From Mesorhizobium sp. NBSH29 (GTDB lineage Bacteria; Pseudomonadota; Alphaproteobacteria; Rhizobiales; Rhizobiaceae), in assembly GCF_015500055.1 (NCBI RefSeq), contig NZ_CP045494.1, positions 1 to 64,000 on the forward strand: DNA of 64,000 bases, written 5' to 3'. Below the pieces are notes generated by a model. It ran no database searches. It saw only the letters and a program-made list of their open reading frames with translations, and was not told where the DNA came from. Made by a program: the position numbers and the translations under genes. Shown in pieces: positions 51,101-60,138 of the stretch; the stretch's first letter is position 1, and every line of letters begins with the position of its first letter.

Positions 51101-51581
51101 CCCTATGATACTCCCGGTCATTCCATGCGCTTTCCGCCACGCGCCGACAGGCTGGTGTCGTGGGACATTGCGGCGGGGACTGTCTTCCTTCTCGTTGCAG
51201 AGCACGGCCCCGGAACGACGCTGGTTTTGACCGACCCTGTCATGCCGTCATCTCCCCGTTTTCGGCGTCATGAGCCTCAGGCTTCTCCCTCGACCGCTGA
51301 CTGAGGTGCGTCCACTGCGGCCTTTCTTTCTGGCGTATCTCACACCGGGTTCGTCTGCTGCGCAGCCCGACCTCGATCCCGCAACAGCGCAGCGCCGACC
51401 TTCTTCCCCGCCGTGCTCGGCTGTCGCCTGCGCGCGGCTTCCTCGCGATGCAAGAAGCTCGGCCCCGCGCCGCCCTCCATTGCATTGCGGCCCTTCGGGT
51501 GCGGGCCGGTCGCCCGGTGTTCTCCGATCGCCATCAAGGCCGCGATGGTCGCGACCTGATACAGCAGATGGAGAAGACAAA
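51101..51581. promoter_or_regulatory. Upstream region of the element-borne DUF736 gene
   Basis: About 480 bases without a gene. The last 120 resemble the region before the interrupted DUF736 gene (45300-45427). An open frame on the minus strand here has no recognisable features and mirrors one at 45192-45428, as expected from the shared sequence. It probably supplies the DUF736 promoter and leader. Confidence 0.4.
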
Positions 51582-51878
51582 ATGGCTCAGATCGGCACTT
51601 TCAACCGCAACGAAGACGGCTCTTTCGCCGGAGTTATCAAGACACTCAACCTCAACATCAAGGCTCGCCTGGTCGTGTCCGAGAAGGAAAGCGACAAGTC
51701 GCCCGACCTTCGCGCCCTCGCGGGCACCATCGAGATCGGCGCCGGCTGGAAGAAGACCGCCAAGGAAACTGGCCGGGAATATCACTCGATCAAGCTCGAC
51801 GATCCGAGCTTCCCCGCTCCGATCTACGCCAGTCTCGTCGAGAACGAGGACGCTTACGCCCTCATCTGGTCGCGCTGA
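51582..51878 (+). CDS. DUF736 family protein, carried inside the trio element
   Basis: Intact 98-residue protein of unknown function: '[20 protein letters not shown]', '[20 protein letters not shown]', '[20 protein letters not shown]' and '[10 protein letters not shown]'. DUF736 genes are frequent on rhizobial conjugative plasmids, often in tandem near tra genes. It closely resembles the interrupted copy at 45428/52016. It lies inside the element's direct repeats, so it seems to travel with the element or has been captured. Confidence 0.85.
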   Translation: MAQIGTFNRNEDGSFAGVIKTLNLNIKARLVVSEKESDKSPDLRALAGTIEIGAGWKKTAKETGREYHSIKLDDPSFPAPIYASLVENEDAYALIWSR

Positions 51879-51929
51879 GGCGACCAGCCACCGGACGCGG
51901 TGCTCCATCCCGGAGCGCCGCGATCCGGC

Positions 51930-51953
51930 AAAAGGACACCCGAAAGTGTCCTT
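51930..51953. terminator. Hairpin after the DUF736 gene
   Basis: AAGGACAC/GTGTCCTT arms with a 6-base loop lie 52 bases after the DUF736 stop. The 3' arm is followed by TC rather than a long T run, so it is a weak terminator at best. The GTGTCCTT word also occurs at the element's left end (45486-45493), so it may be a recombinase site. Confidence 0.4.
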
Positions 51954-52015
51954 CAGAGAATCCAGAAGCCGGATCAACAGCTTCGACGCGAAAAGACAGT
52001 TGACGGCTGACCTAA

Positions 52016-52294
52016 AACGGCTTTTCCGGCGTTATCAAAACCCTCAACCTCAACGTCAAGGCCAAGCTGGTCCGCGTCGAGAACCCCTCCGACAAAGGAC
52101 CGCACTTCCGCATCTTCGCAGCTGCAAATGTGGAACTCGGTGCGGCGTGGCAAAAAGTCTCCGCGGAAGGCCGCGACTACCTCTCGGTCAAGCTGGATGA
52201 CCCGAGCTTCCCGGCTCCGATCTACGCCACCCTGATCGAGGTGGAAGGCGAGGAAGGCCTGCAGCTAATCTGGTCCCGGCCGAACCGGGATTGA
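52016..52294 (+). pseudogene. DUF736 gene, 3' fragment, right of the trio element
   Basis: From AACGGCTT the frame runs '[20 protein letters not shown]', '[20 protein letters not shown]', '[20 protein letters not shown]' to 'LIWSRPNRD'. It lacks only the first 12-13 codons, which lie at 45428-45468. The two fragments form one intact gene of about 104 codons when the element is removed. Confidence 0.88.
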
Positions 52295-52410
52295 GGTCCT
52301 CGCCAGAGGGCTCCGCCGTAAGGCGGGGCCTTCTCCTCGAAAAGTCTCGGGATTGCAGCAAATACGTCAATGCTGTATATAGCGACTATCACAACAAGGT
52401 GGAGTCACCG

Positions 52411-52680
52411 ATGTCCGGCACGAACAGCACATTCTCGACCAGCGACTTCTCTCGCAAGTCGGGCGACATTATCGCGGAAGCGCTGCGCCGTCCGGTCACG
52501 ATCACCCAGCGCAGCAAGCCGCGACTGGTGATCCTCAACATCGAGGATTACGAGCGCATGCGTCGACAGGCCGACACCAGGATGGTGGGCACTCTCGAAA
52601 CCATGCCTGAAGCGTTGCTGGATGAAATGTCGGAGGCCATCGAAGCCTATGCCGATGATACCGAAAGCGGTCGTTCGTGA
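52411..52680 (+). CDS. Phd/YefM family antitoxin
   Basis: The 89-residue protein has the Phd DNA-binding domain: 'FSTSDFSRKSGDIIAEALRR', 'PVTITQRSKPRLVILNIEDY'. ATG 52411 is chosen for the GGTGGAG 6 bases upstream. The toxin-binding tail ends 'AIEAYADDTESGRS'. A TATATA-like -10 near 52375 and TTGCAG -35 near 52351 are possible. The next gene overlaps its stop by 4 bases, the usual antitoxin-toxin arrangement. Confidence 0.82.
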   Translation: MSGTNSTFSTSDFSRKSGDIIAEALRRPVTITQRSKPRLVILNIEDYERMRRQADTRMVGTLETMPEALLDEMSEAIEAYADDTESGRS

Positions 52681-53090
52681 GTTTCGACGATATCCAGACC
52701 GCGAGCGTTGTCCGCTATCCCTATCTGTGGGTGCGAGAAGCTGGACAAGGCGAAACCGAAGGCCGCAAGAACAGACCTGTTGCGGTTGGGGTCAGGCTGA
52801 AGCGGGCAGATGGCGATTTCCTGCTTCTGTTTCCCCTTACCACGAAACAACCAGAATCCGGGCGCTTTGCGGCGGAGATACCCGCAACGGAAAAGCGCCG
52901 GACCGGGCTCGATGCGGATCTGCGCCTTTGGCTGATACTCGACGAGTACAATACCGACATTATTGGCCAGTCGTTCTACCTGGAGCCTGAGCCGCCCATG
53001 GGGCGTTTCAGCAAGGCATTCTTCTTGCCGCTTGTGCGGGAGTTCATCGCACGTCGGCAATCGCTGCGTGGTATCAGCCGCAACCGCTAG
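52677..53090 (+). CDS. PemK/MazF-like toxin candidate
   Basis: The 137-residue product overlaps the antitoxin (ATGA). It opens 'MSFDDIQTASVVRYPYLWVR', followed by 'GRKNRPVAVGVRLKRADGDF' (R-P-V, as in MazF-fold toxins) and 'LLLFPLTTKQPESGRFAAEI', with 'DLRLWLILDEYNTDIIGQSF' later. This pattern fits growth inhibitors of the PemK/MazF fold but is not close to the classical families. The call rests on position and partial motifs. Confidence 0.6.
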   Translation: MSFDDIQTASVVRYPYLWVREAGQGETEGRKNRPVAVGVRLKRADGDFLLLFPLTTKQPESGRFAAEIPATEKRRTGLDADLRLWLILDEYNTDIIGQSFYLEPEPPMGRFSKAFFLPLVREFIARRQSLRGISRNR

Positions 53091-53107
53091 CCTATCCTGG
53101 ATCGCCG

Positions 53108-53359
53108 CTACAGCGCTTGATAGCCGCGCTTTCGCTTGACGCGCTCGAGCCGGGCAAGGGCCCGGCCAGCATTGTCGCTTTCATCAAACGTTTCCATCAT
53201 CGCCTGGCCATTGGATCCGATCCGGCCCCAGTTGCGGATCAGAGATGCCCCACCGAACAGGGTTGGCTGGATCGAAAGAACGTAGAACCGCGCCATGTTC
53301 CGGTCAGGGTCGATACGGCGGAGGTGTACGGATGGAACGTCATCTGCCTTCTGGTTCAT
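53108..53359 (-). CDS. WGR domain protein
   Basis: The 83-residue product from ATG 53359 is almost all WGR domain: 'VHLRRIDPDRNMARFYVLSI', 'FGGASLIRNWGRIGSNGQAM' and 'AGRALARLERVKRKRGYQ'. WGR domains bind nucleic acids in PARPs and some DNA-repair proteins. Single-domain copies are common on rhizobial plasmids near tra genes; their role is unknown. It is convergent with the PemK-like gene. Confidence 0.82.
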   Translation of the reverse strand: MNQKADDVPSVHLRRIDPDRNMARFYVLSIQPTLFGGASLIRNWGRIGSNGQAMMETFDESDNAGRALARLERVKRKRGYQAL

Positions 53360-53401
53360 GGCTGGAGTCTCGCTTCCTGCGGAAGCGCCGTCCAACGCAT
53401 T

Positions 53402-53632
53402 TCATGAATCGATCCAAGCGCTCTGATTCATTTCCGTGGTGATCGATGACTTGCCGGGGTGGGTGCCGTCATGTTTCCCGGTCCGCCAAAGGCCGAAGTG
53501 ACGATCGTATGATACGCGAGGCATGGCACGGCCGCCGCGCCAGGCGCTTTTGCGCACCAGCATCTCGCCGAAGCGGGCCACTCCGACCGGACAGAGCATG
53601 CCGAGGGACAGCGCAAGCATTCTCGGCGTCAT
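53402..53632 (-). CDS. Hypothetical protein coupled to traG
   Basis: ATG 53632 overlaps the traG stop (ATGA), so it would be translated with traG. The 76-residue product starts hydrophobic ('[20 protein letters not shown]') and then is basic ('VRKSAWRGGRAMPRVSYDRH'). No family is recognised. The coupling supports it as a real gene, but composition alone could also produce such a frame. Confidence 0.5.
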   Translation of the reverse strand: MTPRMLALSLGMLCPVGVARFGEMLVRKSAWRGGRAMPRVSYDRHFGLWRTGKHDGTHPGKSSITTEMNQSAWIDS

Positions 53633-55554
53633 GCCTCCTCCTCCTTCCGGTGGAATCTGTTCTCGCCGGTGACCGATTTCATGTCGTCGCGTCGGAACCA
53701 GATCGCGCGGCCGCAGCGCAACGGCGCATTGCCGGCGGTGAAGACGATCTGCTCGTCGCCGCGCATGCGCAGGACTTCATCGGGCAGGATCAGCGGGCGA
53801 GATGCCAATTGCCTGGATCGTGTTCGCGACGATCCCGACATCTGTGAGGACCGGCTGAGCTGATCGACCTCGACCGTGGTGTTGCCGCAGCGCCGCGAGA
53901 TGTATTCCGCGGTCTCCGGATCGTTGATCGCGGCGAAGGAAATCCACGATGCGCTCTCGAACCATTTCGAGCTGGCGTCGCGCCCGCCATAGGTTTCGCG
54001 CATCTGGCCGATCGACTGGAACAGCAGCACGAGGCTGATGCCATACTTGCGGCCGGCGTCCCGGGCGGTTTCGAGAATGCGCAGATAGCCGAGTCGCGCC
54101 ACCTCATCGAGCAGGAACAGCGTGCGCCCCGTCACCTCTCCGTTCCGGTTATAGATGGCGTTGAGCAGCGCGCCGATGATCGTGCGAGCCAGACCCGGAT
54201 GCGTCTCCAGCGTCTTGAGGTCGAGATTGACGAAGATGTCGGTCTTTCCATCCGCGATATCGTCGGTGGCGAAGCTCGAGCCGGATACGAGCGCGGCGTA
54301 GTTCGGATAGCTCAGCCAATGGGTTTCTTTGACGGCATTGGCATAGACGCCGGAAAATGTTTCCGGCGTCATGGCGATAAACGGCGCGACATTTTCCTTC
54401 ACGAATTCGGATTCGGAATTGTCGTAGATCTTCTGCAACCGCTCGCGCAGTTTGGGCTCGGGCTCGGAGAGGTTCGCCCGCATCTGCCGCAAGTGCTGGT
54501 TCTCTTTTTCCGTATGCCCGGAAAGACAGACATCGGCGATCAATGCGGTGATGAGCTGCAGGGCGGTTGCGCGAAAGAAGTCGTCGCGAACCGAGGTCGA
54601 GCGCCCGGTGTCGGTCACCACCCAACTTGCGACCGCCACGACATCCTCTTCCCTGGTGCCACCGAAGCGGCCGATCCAGTCCAGCACGTTGAAGCCGGTG
54701 GCAGGATTTTTCGGATCGAGCACGAAGACGTCGCGGCCGGCCTTGCGCCGGTGCTCGATCACCATGGGCGCAACCTCGTTGGAGGGGTCGAGGGCAACGA
54801 GACCACCGCCCCATTTAAGCGCCGTCGGCACGGTTACCGATGTCGTCTTGAAGCCACCGGAGCCGGCGAAGACGAGACCATGGGTCGAGCCGAACGATGC
54901 GTCGAAACAGAGCAGAGGTGACTTGCCGCCCCTACCCCATGTCTCCCGGTTGTCGGCGCGGAACCCGCGATCGGCGACAGCACCCTTGTCGACGCGATAG
55001 GCTTCACCGACAAGGATGCCACCGGTTTTGGGAAAGAGACGCTTCGCGTCGTTCATGGTCATCCAGTTGGCTTCGCCATGGATGGCCCGCTTGCCGCGAA
55101 CGCGGCGCGGCGTCGATGCGGCGAAGGCGGCATTGCCACGTATCGCGACGCGCCCGGCGAAAGCCCCAACGATGCAGGCTAGAATCGCCCCCATTCCGAT
55201 CGCCGGATCGGCATATTCAAGAATAGTATCGCCGACAGGTAGAGCGTCATAGAATGCGGCAAGCCGCCTGGCCTCCCGGGTGCCCGCGATCAGGGTCACC
55301 GCCATGGCGCCGATCAGCACGCCTGCGCCTGCGCTACGAATTGCCAATGCACCCTTTGCCGCGAACAGGAACACGATCCCGGTACCTGCGGCGATCGCAT
55401 AGGGCAGGACGATACCGATCCGCCTGAGCATGAGGCGCGCCGTATCCGAAGTTCCGAACGTAACAAGCCACGTTTCGATACCTGAGATCCCGATGCAAGC
55501 GGCGAGCATCAGCGTGACGGCGGCACCGGCGAGCAGGATCCTATTCGCCGTCAT
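53629..55554 (-). CDS. traG: TraG, VirD4-type coupling protein
   Basis: TraG links the relaxosome to the Trb channel. The intact 641-residue protein has N-terminal membrane segments (about residues 7-27, 47-67, 78-95, 118-135), Walker A '[20 protein letters not shown]' near residue 240 and Walker B '[20 protein letters not shown]' near 480. It ends with 'RFHRKEEEA'. The start overlaps traD by 14 bases. It belongs to the traCDG operon that diverges from traA. Confidence 0.93.
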   Translation of the reverse strand: MTANRILLAGAAVTLMLAACIGISGIETWLVTFGTSDTARLMLRRIGIVLPYAIAAGTGIVFLFAAKGALAIRSAGAGVLIGAMAVTLIAGTREARRLAAFYDALPVGDTILEYADPAIGMGAILACIVGAFAGRVAIRGNAAFAASTPRRVRGKRAIHGEANWMTMNDAKRLFPKTGGILVGEAYRVDKGAVADRGFRADNRETWGRGGKSPLLCFDASFGSTHGLVFAGSGGFKTTSVTVPTALKWGGGLVALDPSNEVAPMVIEHRRKAGRDVFVLDPKNPATGFNVLDWIGRFGGTREEDVVAVASWVVTDTGRSTSVRDDFFRATALQLITALIADVCLSGHTEKENQHLRQMRANLSEPEPKLRERLQKIYDNSESEFVKENVAPFIAMTPETFSGVYANAVKETHWLSYPNYAALVSGSSFATDDIADGKTDIFVNLDLKTLETHPGLARTIIGALLNAIYNRNGEVTGRTLFLLDEVARLGYLRILETARDAGRKYGISLVLLFQSIGQMRETYGGRDASSKWFESASWISFAAINDPETAEYISRRCGNTTVEVDQLSRSSQMSGSSRTRSRQLASRPLILPDEVLRMRGDEQIVFTAGNAPLRCGRAIWFRRDDMKSVTGENRFHRKEEEA

Positions 55555-55756
55555 GGCCGAAGGCTTCCGCCCCGATCGCCGTCAGCCGCGAGCGTTCGCT
55601 TTCGTCATTCCGAATGCGAGAACCGGCTTCGATCAGCAGGCCGAGCAGCAACGCGCGTTTTTCGTAGCGAAGACCCGCTTTCACGATCAGGCCGCCGAGT
55701 TCAATCTTCTCGCGCGTGTCCTTCTTTCGGGCCTCGGAGGATGAAGACCGGCGCAT
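55541..55756 (-). CDS. traD: TraD, conjugal transfer protein
   Basis: TraD of the Ti type is a small protein of unclear role between TraC and TraG. ATG 55756 gives 71 residues, the usual size, starting 4 bases after the traC stop. It reads '[20 protein letters not shown]' and '[16 protein letters not shown]', the TraD signature. An in-frame ATG at 55873 would overlap traC heavily and is not favoured. Confidence 0.85.
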   Translation of the reverse strand: MRRSSSSEARKKDTREKIELGGLIVKAGLRYEKRALLLGLLIEAGSRIRNDESERSRLTAIGAEAFGHDGE

Positions 55757-55760
55757 CCGT

Positions 55761-56057
55761 TCAAGCCTCGCTATTGCCGCTCGCAGCCGCGCCAGCCCCG
55801 ATCGGCGTGGTCCCGGCGGCCTCGCCTTTCCGGCCGACATTCCCTTTCCTTCCGGATGTCTTGTCGTCGCCATCGCGAAACCGCCCGGCCATTTCCTCGA
55901 ACGCTGCTCTCAGCGCCGTCTCCTCGATCTCGATTTCTCCGAGGCCGGCCTTCAGCGCGATGCGGCCGATCCGCTCGGCCTCTCGCGTCTCGGCTTGTTG
56001 TAGCTGTTCCGTTAGCTTGGCGATTTCCGCCTTGATCTTTGACGATGGCTTTTTCAT
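55761..56057 (-). CDS. traC: TraC, conjugal transfer protein
   Basis: TraC of Ti plasmids is an accessory protein for oriT processing. ATG 56057 gives '[20 protein letters not shown]', the family start, and 98 residues. A heptad-rich helix follows ('[20 protein letters not shown]', '[19 protein letters not shown]') and a flexible Gly/Ala tail. The longer frame from 56123 would place the start close to the candidate tra box and is less likely. It is the first gene of traCDG, facing away from traA. Confidence 0.85.
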   Translation of the reverse strand: MKKPSSKIKAEIAKLTEQLQQAETREAERIGRIALKAGLGEIEIEETALRAAFEEMAGRFRDGDDKTSGRKGNVGRKGEAAGTTPIGAGAAASGNSEA

Positions 56058-56128
56058 TCTGCTTGGGCCTTTTCGCGTCCGGTGTTGCTGGGCTTTGGCC
56101 AGAATTTCCCGGATGCGCGCCATGGGCG

Positions 56129-56146
56129 ACTAGTAAAAAAGCTAGT
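56129..56146. promoter_or_regulatory. Candidate tra box upstream of traC and traA
   Basis: ACTAGTAAAAAAGCTAGT is an imperfect 18-bp dyad whose outer arms (ACTAG/CTAGT) match those of the dyad at 8490-8507, with identical spacing and a following CG. In Ti plasmids a tra box sits between traC and traA and drives both operons. The sequence is unlike the classical tra box, so this is an inferred TraR site. Confidence 0.5.
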
Positions 56147-56197
56147 CGGCGGAGCCGACGCCGCCTGAGATGATCCCGCCGTTCCGAAGGAATGGTT

Positions 56198-56230
56198 CCA
56201 AGGGCGCAGTAATACGTCGCTGAGGCGACG
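56198..56230. other. oriT, with nick region
   Basis: CCAAGGGCGCAGTAATACG (56198-56216) closely resembles the Ti-plasmid and RSF1010-like nick region (TGCGCCCTT on the other strand). It is followed by a hairpin CGTCGC-TGAG-GCGACG (56215-56230). The site lies between the divergent traC and traA genes, exactly as in Ti plasmids. TraA is expected to nick here. Confidence 0.82.
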
Positions 56231-56308
56231 TTCTGCTTCCGACCCCGCGGGGGCGGGTCCAGTCCCGACGAACACGATGTTCGTTTCCCGTCGGGAGCCC
56301 TTGTCGCC

Positions 56309-59300
56309 GTGGCCATCACGCATTTCACGCCCCAGCTCATCGGACGCGGCAATGGCCGCAGCGCCGTGTTGTCGGCCGCGTATCGCCATTGCGCGAAGAT
56401 GACCTACGAGATGGAGGCCCGCACCGTCGATTATTCGAACAAGCGCAACCTCGCGCATGAGGAATTCCTGCTGCCGCCGGATTCCCCGAAATGGGCGACG
56501 GCGCTGATCGCCGACCGCTCGGTGTCCGGTGCGGCCGAAGCGTTCTGGAACCGGATCGAAGCATTCGAAAAGCGTGAGGATGCGCAGTTCGCCAAGGAGT
56601 TCATCATCGCGCTGCCGGTCGAGCTCACGAAGGAGCAGAATGTCGCATTGATGCGTCAGTTCGTGTTCGAGCAGGTCCTGGCGCGCGGGCAGGTTGCCGA
56701 CTGGGTCTACCACGACGAACCGGGCAATCCGCATGTCCATCTGATGACGACGCTGCGGCCGCTTATCGAGAAGGGCTTCGGCGCAAAGAAGATTGCCGTG
56801 CTTGGCGAAGACGGCCAGGCAGTCCGCACGAAAACCGGCAAGATCCAGTATCGCCTCTGGGCCGGCGAGAAGAAGGAGTTTCTCGAACAACGCAATGGCT
56901 GGCTCGATTTGCAGAACCAGCATCTGGCGTTCGGTGGTTTCGAGATCCGCGTCGACGGCCGCTCCTATGCGGAGCGCGGCATCGATCTTGTCGCAACGGT
57001 CCATATCGGCGTCGGCGCCAAGGCGATCCAACGCAAGGGCGAGCGGCAGGGATGGACGCCGGCGCTCGACCGGATCGAGCTGTTCGAGGCGCAGCGCGAA
57101 GAAAACGCCCGCAGGATCCTGCGACGGCCCGAGATCGTGCTGGACAAGATCTCCTCGGAGAAGAGCGTCTTCGACGAGCGAGACATCGCCAAGGTCCTGC
57201 ACCGTTATGTCGACGATGCCGGAACCTTCCAGCAGCTGATGGCGCGCATCCTGCAGAGCCCGGACCTGCTGCGCATCGAACGCGAAAGCGTCGATTTCGG
57301 AACCGGGGAACGGGTGCGCGCCCGCTATACGACGCGCGAGCTGATCCGCGTCGAGGCGGAGATGGCCAAGCAGACGATCTGGCTTTCACAGCGCACGAGC
57401 CATGGCGTCCGGGAGACGGTGCTGCAGGCGACCTTCGAGCGCCATGCGCAGCTGTCGCGGGAGCAGCGCGTCGCCATCGAGCATGTAGTGGACGAAGCGC
57501 GGATCGCGGCTGTCGTCGGCCGCGCTGGCGCCGGCAAGACCACAATGATGAAGGCCGCGCGCGAGGCGTGGGAAATGGCTGGCTATCGCGTGGTCGGCGG
57601 CGCGCTCGCGGGCAAGGCGGCCGAGGGACTGGAAAAGGAAGCGGGCATAGCCAGCCGCACGCTGGCGTCATGGGAGCTGCGCTGGAAACAGGGTAGGGAC
57701 GCACTCGATGCGAAGACCGTGTTCGTCCTCGACGAGGCCGGCATGGTTGCGTCGAAGCAGATGGCGCTGTTCGTCGAGGCAGCGTTGCGAACCGGCGCCA
57801 AGCTTGTCCTGGTAGGCGATCCCGAACAGCTCCAGCCGATCGCGGCAGGTGCTGCGTTCCGGGCGATCGTCGAGCGCACCGGCTATGCCGAGCTCGAAAC
57901 GATCTACCGCCAGCGCGAAGAGTGGATGCGGGTTGCGTCGCTCGATCTGGCGCGCGGCCGGGTCGACCAGGCCGTCTCAGCCTATCGCAAGCAGGGCAAG
58001 GTGCTCGGATCGGAATTGAAGGCTGAGGCCGTCGTCAATCTGATCGACGATTGGAACCGCGACTACGATGCGGCGAAGACCACACTGATCCTCGCCCATC
58101 TGCGCCGCGACGTGCGCATGCTGAACGTCATGGCCCGCGAGAAACTGGTCGAACGCGGAATTGTCGGAGAGGGCCATGCCTTCCGCACGGAGGACGGCAT
58201 GCGTCGCTTCGACGCCGGCGATCAGATCGTCTTCCTGAAGAACGACAGCGCGCTCGGCGTGAAGAATGGCATGATCGGCCGAGTGGTCGAAGCCGCTGCG
58301 AACCGGATCGTCGCCGAGGTCGGAGAGGGTGATCAGCGCCATCGCGTTTCGGTCGATCAGCGTTTCTACCGCAACGTGGATCACGGCTATGCGACGACGA
58401 TCCACAAAAGCCAGGGTTCAACCGTCGACCGGGTGAAGGTGCTCGCTTCCCTGTCGCTGGATCGACACCTGACCTATGTCGCCATGACCCGTCACCGCGA
58501 GGATATGGCGCTCTATTACGGCCGCCGCTCCTTCGGGTTCAATGGCGGCCTCATCAAGATCCTGTCGAAGCGCAATGCCAAGGAAACCACGCTCGACTAC
58601 GAGCGCGGCACACTCTACCGCCAGGGGCTGCGCTTCGCCGAGAACCGCGGCCTGCACATTGCCCGCGTCGCCCGCACGCTTGTGCGCGACCGCGTAGACT
58701 GGACGCTCCGGCAGAAGCAGCGCCTCGCCGATCTGGCCCTGCGCCTGCGGACCTTGAGCGAACGCATCGGCCTTGTCGACACACGTCAAACCCAAACGCT
58801 GAAGGAGGCGGCGCCGATGGTGAAGGGCGTCACCCTGTTCCCGAAATCGGCCCAGGATACGGTCGAGGAAAAGCTGCTTGCCGATCCGGCCGTGAAGAAG
58901 CAGTGGGAGGAGGTTTCGACCCGCTTCCGCTTCGTCTTTGCCAATCCCGAGACGGCCTTCCGCGCGATGAAGTTCGATGCGGTTCTCGCCGATCCGTCGA
59001 CGGCCAGGACAACGCTTGAGCGCCTGGTCAACGAGCCGGCGACGATCGGTCCGCTCAAGGGCAGGGTTGGGTTGCTCGCCGGCAAGTCCGACCGCGAGGA
59101 CCGGCGCATTGCTGAGGTCAACGCGCCGGCGCTGAAGCGCGATATCGAGCGCTATCTGCGGCTTCGCGAAGGGGCGGTTCAGAAGATCGAGGTCGATGAG
59201 CAGACGCTCCGCCGCCGCGTCTCGATCGACATCCCGGCGCTCTCTCCAGCCGCTCACCTGGTGCTCGAGCGCGTGCGCGATGCGATCGACCGCAACGACC

Positions 59301-59611
59301 TACCGGCAGCGCTCGGCTACGCCCTTGCCGACAGGATGGCCAAGGCCGAAATCGACGGCTTCAACAAGGCGATCACGGAGCGGTTCGGCGAGCGGACACT
59401 GATTACCAACGCTGCGCGCGAGCCGTCCGGCAAGCTCTTCGACAGGGCGGCTGAAGGCTTGGCGCCGGGCCAGCGCCAGAAGCTCGCCGAGGCCTGGCCG
59501 GTCATGCGCGCGGCGCAGCGGATCGCCGCGCATGAGCGCACGGCGGAGACACTGAAGCAGACCGAGAATCTTCGCCTGTCACAGCGACAGATCCCGGTGC
59601 TGAAGCAATGA
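56309..59611 (+). CDS. traA: TraA, relaxase-helicase
   Basis: TraA nicks oriT and unwinds the strand to be transferred. The intact 1,100-residue protein starts at a GTG with 'ITHFTPQLIGRGNGRSAVLS' and 'AAYRHCAKM' (catalytic Tyr region), and has the His triad 'NPHVHLMTTLRPL' near residue 143. The RecD-like helicase part has Walker A 'AVVGRAGAGKTTMMKAAREA' near 405, 'KTVFVLDEAGMVASKQMALF' near 470 and 'HGYATTIHKSQGSTVDRVKV' near 690. It is the MobQ/Ti class. Its stop overlaps traF. Confidence 0.95.
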   Translation: MAITHFTPQLIGRGNGRSAVLSAAYRHCAKMTYEMEARTVDYSNKRNLAHEEFLLPPDSPKWATALIADRSVSGAAEAFWNRIEAFEKREDAQFAKEFIIALPVELTKEQNVALMRQFVFEQVLARGQVADWVYHDEPGNPHVHLMTTLRPLIEKGFGAKKIAVLGEDGQAVRTKTGKIQYRLWAGEKKEFLEQRNGWLDLQNQHLAFGGFEIRVDGRSYAERGIDLVATVHIGVGAKAIQRKGERQGWTPALDRIELFEAQREENARRILRRPEIVLDKISSEKSVFDERDIAKVLHRYVDDAGTFQQLMARILQSPDLLRIERESVDFGTGERVRARYTTRELIRVEAEMAKQTIWLSQRTSHGVRETVLQATFERHAQLSREQRVAIEHVVDEARIAAVVGRAGAGKTTMMKAAREAWEMAGYRVVGGALAGKAAEGLEKEAGIASRTLASWELRWKQGRDALDAKTVFVLDEAGMVASKQMALFVEAALRTGAKLVLVGDPEQLQPIAAGAAFRAIVERTGYAELETIYRQREEWMRVASLDLARGRVDQAVSAYRKQGKVLGSELKAEAVVNLIDDWNRDYDAAKTTLILAHLRRDVRMLNVMAREKLVERGIVGEGHAFRTEDGMRRFDAGDQIVFLKNDSALGVKNGMIGRVVEAAANRIVAEVGEGDQRHRVSVDQRFYRNVDHGYATTIHKSQGSTVDRVKVLASLSLDRHLTYVAMTRHREDMALYYGRRSFGFNGGLIKILSKRNAKETTLDYERGTLYRQGLRFAENRGLHIARVARTLVRDRVDWTLRQKQRLADLALRLRTLSERIGLVDTRQTQTLKEAAPMVKGVTLFPKSAQDTVEEKLLADPAVKKQWEEVSTRFRFVFANPETAFRAMKFDAVLADPSTARTTLERLVNEPATIGPLKGRVGLLAGKSDREDRRIAEVNAPALKRDIERYLRLREGAVQKIEVDEQTLRRRVSIDIPALSPAAHLVLERVRDAIDRNDLPAALGYALADRMAKAEIDGFNKAITERFGERTLITNAAREPSGKLFDRAAEGLAPGQRQKLAEAWPVMRAAQRIAAHERTAETLKQTENLRLSQRQIPVLKQ

Positions 59612-60138
59612 GACGCCGCCGGACCATCGCGGTGATTGCTATTGCGGGCGCGGGCCTCGCAGCACTGGCCGGCATAAGCTGGCTTGTCGGCCTCCGGCTC
59701 AATTTGACGCCCAGTTACTCGCTCGGCCTCTGGCGCATCGGCGCGATGGATCGACCGGCCGCAGCCGGTGATCTTGTCTTCGTGTGCCCGCCGGACACGC
59801 CGGCGTTCCGGCTCGGCCGAGAACGTGGATATCTCCATCGCGGCCTCTGCCCTGGCTCGTTCAGCCCGCTCATCAAGACTGTCGCGGCGATCGAGGGACA
59901 GCACGTCGAGGTCGGCGCAAGCGTCTCGATCGACGGCCGCCCGCTCGCGCATTCGCAGCTGCATGCCGCCGACGCCCAGGGCAGGGAGCTGGCTCCATTT
60001 GCCGGGGGCATCGTGCCGCCGGCGCACCTCTTTCTTTACTCCGATTATGCGGGCTCCTATGACTCACGATACTTCGGGCCGATCCCCAGCGCTGGCCTTC
60101 TCGGCCGCGCCCATCCGGTCCTCACCTTCGATCCGTGA
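59608..60138 (+). CDS. traF: TraF, conjugal pilin-processing peptidase
   Basis: TraF of Ti and RK2 systems is an S26-type peptidase that matures and cyclises TrbC pilin. The 176-residue product has one N-terminal membrane anchor ('TIAVIAIAGAGLAALAGISW'), a catalytic Ser in 'LRLNLTPSYSLGLWRIGAMD' and a Lys in 'SFSPLIKTVAAIEGQHVEVG'. It ends 'YFGPIPSAGLLGRAHPVLTF'. ATG overlaps the traA stop (ATGA). It is the second gene of traAFBH. Confidence 0.92.
   Translation: MRRRRTIAVIAIAGAGLAALAGISWLVGLRLNLTPSYSLGLWRIGAMDRPAAAGDLVFVCPPDTPAFRLGRERGYLHRGLCPGSFSPLIKTVAAIEGQHVEVGASVSIDGRPLAHSQLHAADAQGRELAPFAGGIVPPAHLFLYSDYAGSYDSRYFGPIPSAGLLGRAHPVLTFDP

Larger units (their letters stand above)
45469..52015 (+). 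mobile_element. Recombinase-trio (RIT / Tn554-like) element inserted in a DUF736 gene
   Basis: The 6,547-bp insertion is flanked by direct repeats AACGGCTT (45461-45468 and 52016-52023). Its ends carry inverted TTAGGTCA (45467-45474) and TGACCTAA (52008-52015). Precise removal rebuilds an intact DUF736 gene. It carries three overlapping tyrosine-recombinase genes, a DUF6262/TnpC-like gene and a complete DUF736 gene. Families with three tandem recombinases are known as RIT elements and Tn554 has a related TnpA-TnpB-TnpC set. Boundary evidence is direct; family naming is from memory. Confidence 0.82.

Noticed and set aside
56054-57202. A 382-codon open frame on the minus strand
   Set aside because: It covers oriT and the start of traA and shows no known domain. 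traA and traC explain the region.
58418-59257. A 279-codon open frame on the minus strand
   Set aside because: It is opposite the C-terminal part of traA and has no recognisable features.
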